Positions 61,711 through 64,000 of a stretch of DNA of 64,000 bases are shown one piece after another (position 1 is the stretch's first letter; each line of letters starts with the position of its first letter). Both the position numbers and the translations under genes were made by a program. The notes beneath the pieces are model-generated. The model was not told where the DNA came from, made no database searches, and saw only the letters and a list, made by a program, of their open reading frames with translations. The DNA comes from Planococcus circulans (GTDB lineage: Bacteria; Bacillota; Bacilli; Bacillales_A; Planococcaceae): NCBI RefSeq assembly GCF_020023385.1, contig NZ_JAIQCL010000002.1:248001-312000 (forward strand). The letters run 5' to 3'.

Positions 61711-62460
61711 TTATTTGGTATTGGTGAATCCGCCATCGATGCGGATGACTTCTCCATTAATATAGTTGGCTTTAGAGGTCAACAGAAAAGTGACCAGTTC
61801 TGCGACTTCCTCCGGCGTACCGAGCCGTTTTTGCGGAATACCGGATGTGGCGTTTTCCTTCATTTCCGGATTGTCGCGGTAGAAGGCTTCGACCATCGGT
61901 GTTTCGGTCGGTCCTGGCGCAATGGAATTGACGCGCAAACCGTCTTTTGCGTATTCCGCCACTATGCTTTTCGTCATGCCGACAATGCCGTGTTTTGTAG
62001 CGGAATAAGTCACTACAGAATCCTGTCCGATGACGCCTGCACTGGAAGCGGTGTTAACGATGGATCCGCCGCCATTTTTCAGCATCGCTTCAGCTACATA
62101 CCGCATGCCATATAAAGCGCCAAGTAGATTTATCCCGACGATGCTTTCGATTTCACTGATATCGGTGTCCAGAAAGTACTTTCCGCTGCCGGAAATCCCC
62201 GCATTATTGAAGAAATATTCAATGGTGCCGAAATGTTCCATCGTCTGATCGACGTAGTTCTTTACTTCTTCCGATTTGGAGACGTCCGCTTTAATAAAAA
62301 TTGCGTCAGGCCCAAGCTGTTTGACCATCTCAACGGTTTCGTTTCCACCTTTTTCACTGATATCGACTACGGCGATATTGACGCCTTCTTCCGCTAATCG
62401 GACCGCTGTAGACTGTCCCAGTCCGCTTCCTCCACCTGTGATGATTGCTGTTTTAGCCAT
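61711..62460 (-). CDS. Short-chain dehydrogenase/reductase
   Basis: 249 residues of the classical SDR family: TGGGSGLGQS (near 8), NNAG (near 87), catalytic Ser and Tyr-Lys in TASSAGVIGQDSVVTYSATK, and the end YINGEVIRIDGGFTNTK. Start ATG 62460 has TCGGAGGTCG upstream. A sigma-B-like promoter lies 38 bp upstream, back to back with that of the YdaG-like gene, so it is a likely general stress enzyme. Substrate unknown; related to the SDR at 15134-15916. Confidence 0.88.
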   Translation of the reverse strand: MAKTAIITGGGSGLGQSTAVRLAEEGVNIAVVDISEKGGNETVEMVKQLGPDAIFIKADVSKSEEVKNYVDQTMEHFGTIEYFFNNAGISGSGKYFLDTDISEIESIVGINLLGALYGMRYVAEAMLKNGGGSIVNTASSAGVIGQDSVVTYSATKHGIVGMTKSIVAEYAKDGLRVNSIAPGPTETPMVEAFYRDNPEMKENATSGIPQKRLGTPEEVAELVTFLLTSKANYINGEVIRIDGGFTNTK

Positions 62461-62497
62461 AAAAAATCGACCTCCGATTTGATGATTGGTTTTGTAT

Positions 62498-62521
62498 CTA
62501 CCCTATTTATTTACCCTAAAC
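62498..62521 (-). promoter_or_regulatory. Sigma-B-like promoter of the second SDR gene
   Basis: On the minus strand GTTTAG and GGGTAG are 12 bp apart (consensus GTTTAA and GGGTAT, one mismatch each). Confidence 0.6.
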
Positions 62522-62556
62522 GAAGGGAAGGTAATCGATTATAAGAAAGGAAGGAC

Positions 62557-62581
62557 GTTTAATGAGGCGGAATCAGGGAAT
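62557..62581 (+). promoter_or_regulatory. Sigma-B-like promoter of the YdaG-like gene
   Basis: GTTTAA and GGGAAT are 13 bp apart: perfect -35, one mismatch in the -10 (GGGTAT or GGGWAW). It lies 55 bp before the start. Confidence 0.75.
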
Positions 62582-62635
62582 TCTATCAACCATAGGCGTC
62601 TTACTTAAACCAACTTATCTAGGAGGAAAAATAGT

Positions 62636-63136
62636 ATGGTAAACAATACAACAAACAACCAGGAAGCAATCAAGACCGTCAATGACCTCATCAAGGACAT
62701 CAAAGTAGCGATGTTCACAACCATCTCGACAGACAATAAAATCATTTCACGTCCAATGCAGACACAGGAAGTGGAATTTGATGGAGAGCTATGGTTCCTG
62801 ACGATGAAAGATACGGAAAAGTACCACGAAATCGCCAGCAATCCGAATGTCAATTTGGCATATGCAGGGAAATCCTATGTATCGGTCAGCGGAACCGCTG
62901 AATTCATTGAAGATACTGCGAAGAAAAAGGAATACTGGAATCCGGTTTTCGATAAAATGCTGGACACAAGCTATGACGATCCAAATGTTGTGCTGATTAA
63001 AGTCGATGCAGATTCAGCAGAATACTGGGATTCAGGAGATACTTTGAAATCAGTAAAAACTTTTGTCAAAAAGCTGACGAACAAAGAAACGGAAAAAGAT
63101 AAAAAAGAAATAAACGATACCGTGGACTTTAATTAA
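62636..63136 (+). CDS. ydaG: Pyridoxamine-5'-phosphate-oxidase-like general stress protein (YdaG / GS26 family)
   Basis: 166 residues of the split-barrel flavin/pyridoxamine oxidase-like fold: MFTTISTDNKIISRPMQTQE, ELWFLTMKDTEKYHEIASNP, LAYAGKSYVSVSGTAEFIED, and VLIKVDADSAEYWDSGDT. Homologue of Bacillus general stress protein 26, whose ligand is probably a flavin and whose reaction is unknown. A good sigma-B promoter is present at 62557. C-terminal tail is rich in Lys and Glu. TAGGAGG lies 9 bp before ATG 62636. It ends at a bidirectional terminator. Confidence 0.9.
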   Translation: MVNNTTNNQEAIKTVNDLIKDIKVAMFTTISTDNKIISRPMQTQEVEFDGELWFLTMKDTEKYHEIASNPNVNLAYAGKSYVSVSGTAEFIEDTAKKKEYWNPVFDKMLDTSYDDPNVVLIKVDADSAEYWDSGDTLKSVKTFVKKLTNKETEKDKKEINDTVDFN

Positions 63137-63152
63137 TAAGGGTCCTAATATA

Positions 63153-63191
63153 AAAAAGCTCACAGACAAAACATGTCTGTGAGCTTTTTCG
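63153..63191. terminator. Bidirectional terminator
   Basis: AAAAAGCTCACAGACA pairs with TGTCTGTGAGCTTTTT around AAACA. Confidence 0.9.
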
Positions 63192-63195
63192 ATTT

Positions 63196-63711
63196 TTAAA
63201 GAACTTCTGCTTCTGGAGTAATTCCTGCTTTTCGGTCCTGCGCTTCATGGAGCTTGACCATAGCGAAACGTGCGATCGGCTGGATAACCAGGCTTTCAGC
63301 GATCAAGACAATGACGAAATTGCGTGGCCAGTTCGCAATCCAGTTGCTGAACAGTTCGGAGTGGAGACCGTTGCCGACAACATCGCCGATCAAAGTCATG
63401 GCTGCTGACATACCGAGTACGGTGAATAGAATGCGGAAGAGGATCTTCGAATTGAAGCTGTCCGATGGGTGAGTGAATCTGGCGGTTAAAGCTTCGGCGA
63501 GCCGTCCGAAAATAACAGGTTCAATGATCATCACGATGATCCACATAAGGGGCAGCAGTTTAGCGATACTCCAAGCGATGTCGCCATTAAATTCACCGGC
63601 AAAGTAAATGACGCTGAACGAAGTCATAAATAGGACAGTCATAGTAGAAATGAGTCCACCATATAGAAGTCTTTCCTTTTCATTATGTGGCAATCTTTTT
63701 TCTTGGTTCAC
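63196..63711 (-). CDS. DUF2798 membrane protein
   Basis: 171 residues with four membrane helices (about 17-38, 47-66, 88-110, 128-148) and the family segment NWPRNFVIVLIAESLVIQPI (in the last helix). DUF2798 proteins have no known function. ATG 63711 behind AAAGGAAGAAG. No clear sigma-B element was found upstream. It converges with the stress gene and shares its terminator. Confidence 0.8.
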   Translation of the reverse strand: MNQEKRLPHNEKERLLYGGLISTMTVLFMTSFSVIYFAGEFNGDIAWSIAKLLPLMWIIVMIIEPVIFGRLAEALTARFTHPSDSFNSKILFRILFTVLGMSAAMTLIGDVVGNGLHSELFSNWIANWPRNFVIVLIAESLVIQPIARFAMVKLHEAQDRKAGITPEAEVL

Positions 63712-64000
63712 GTTCTTCTTCCTTTCAAATTGCTGTTAATTGACCTTTTGTACGTGGAATAATGGAGCATATAAGACGGTGACCCTATGATGGCGGGGGT
63801 ACTCATGTTAAATAAGGTACATTTTCAGCCTGTGTGTAACTATAACAAGTTATTCATTTTGGGTGTAGGTGCCGATTTTGTGTCTCTTTTTTTAAACGTT
63901 TCATTCTATCATATGAGAAATTCTCCAACGTACTATTTTATAGAAGAAATACCCCGCAAATGAAATAAATAGAAAGTGAAACCGCAGAAAAGTAGAGCTT
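63712..64000. other. Non-coding end of the window
   Basis: About 290 bases without a supported gene or RNA. The promoter of the DUF2798 gene is expected here; only AT-rich sequence and no convincing -35/-10 pair was seen. Confidence 0.4.

Noticed and set aside
1-64000. Insertion sequences, prophage, tRNA or rRNA genes
   Set aside because: No transposase, integrase, phage structural gene, cloverleaf or rRNA-like stretch was seen when reading the window; a tRNA search program could confirm this.

Overview
The window looks like a chromosomal segment of a low-to-medium GC Gram-positive bacterium of the Bacillales, most likely the Planococcaceae (Planococcus or a close relative). This is inferred from Bacillus-type gene sets (lutR/lutABC, pspA-ydjG-ydjH-ydjI, msmX, an ltaS-like lipoteichoic acid synthase, a maeK/maeR/maeN-like locus), strong AGGAGG ribosome sites, CcpA cre boxes, sigma-B type promoters and a cobalamin riboswitch before metE. 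No rRNA, tRNA, prophage, insertion sequence or CRISPR array was seen.

Layout. 1-2.4 kb: the 3' end of a helicase gene and small unknown genes. 2.7-6.3 kb: an LtaS-type synthase, a monoacylglycerol-lipase-like hydrolase and a DUF4256 protein, followed by seven exact 20-bp units of a degenerate tandem repeat. 6.7-15 kb: sugar region with msmX (own cre box), the galK-galE-galT operon read leftward, a divergent ROK repressor with a palindrome over the galK promoter, galM and a PucR/CdaR-type regulator. 15.1-19.6 kb: a stress-type SDR enzyme with a sigma-B-like promoter, then a true formylglycine-generating enzyme paired with the lipoprotein arylsulfatase it should activate, behind a perfect cre box. 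19.8-29.9 kb: a ten-gene aromatic meta-cleavage operon (HpaB/HpaC-type two-component monooxygenase, extradiol dioxygenase, and the full oxalocrotonate branch down to acetyl-CoA), ending in a regulator that joins a XylR/DmpR-type phenol-sensing domain to a PucR-type output instead of a sigma-54 ATPase.

30-35.3 kb: an NTF2-like protein, a small four-helix membrane protein, a histidine kinase/OmpR regulator pair and an MMPL exporter. 36.4-40.1 kb: lactate use (lutR, lutABC) with two matching operator-like palindromes. 40.2-45.3 kb: a membrane-protein gene split by an in-frame amber codon, then an M20 amidohydrolase, DUF3870, CaiB-type CoA-transferase and acyl-CoA dehydrogenase cluster with a structured leader ending in a terminator. 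45.5-49.1 kb: envelope-stress operon pspA-ydjG-ydjH-ydjI. 49.3-53.1 kb: CitA/DcuS-type sensor, response regulator and 2-hydroxycarboxylate (malate/citrate) transporter with a cre-like box. 53.2-54.5 kb: two DUF2975 membrane proteins flanking one small HTH regulator. 54.9-58.6 kb: an M50-like protease, a 32-residue membrane protein, the cobalamin riboswitch and metE. 58.7-61.4 kb: a YjiH-type membrane protein with a sigma-54-family AAA+ regulator whose GAFTGA loop is degenerate. 61.7-63.7 kb: a second SDR and a YdaG-like general stress protein with divergent sigma-B-like promoters, and a DUF2798 membrane protein.

Common thread: much of the window is nutrient choice (galactose, sulfate esters, phenolics, lactate, dicarboxylates) under apparent CcpA control, mixed with sigma-B and envelope-stress genes. 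The most unusual items are the XylR_N/V4R-PucR regulator, the switch-like leader near 42.7 kb, the 20-bp repeat array, the FGE-sulfatase pair and the degenerate AAA+ regulator.
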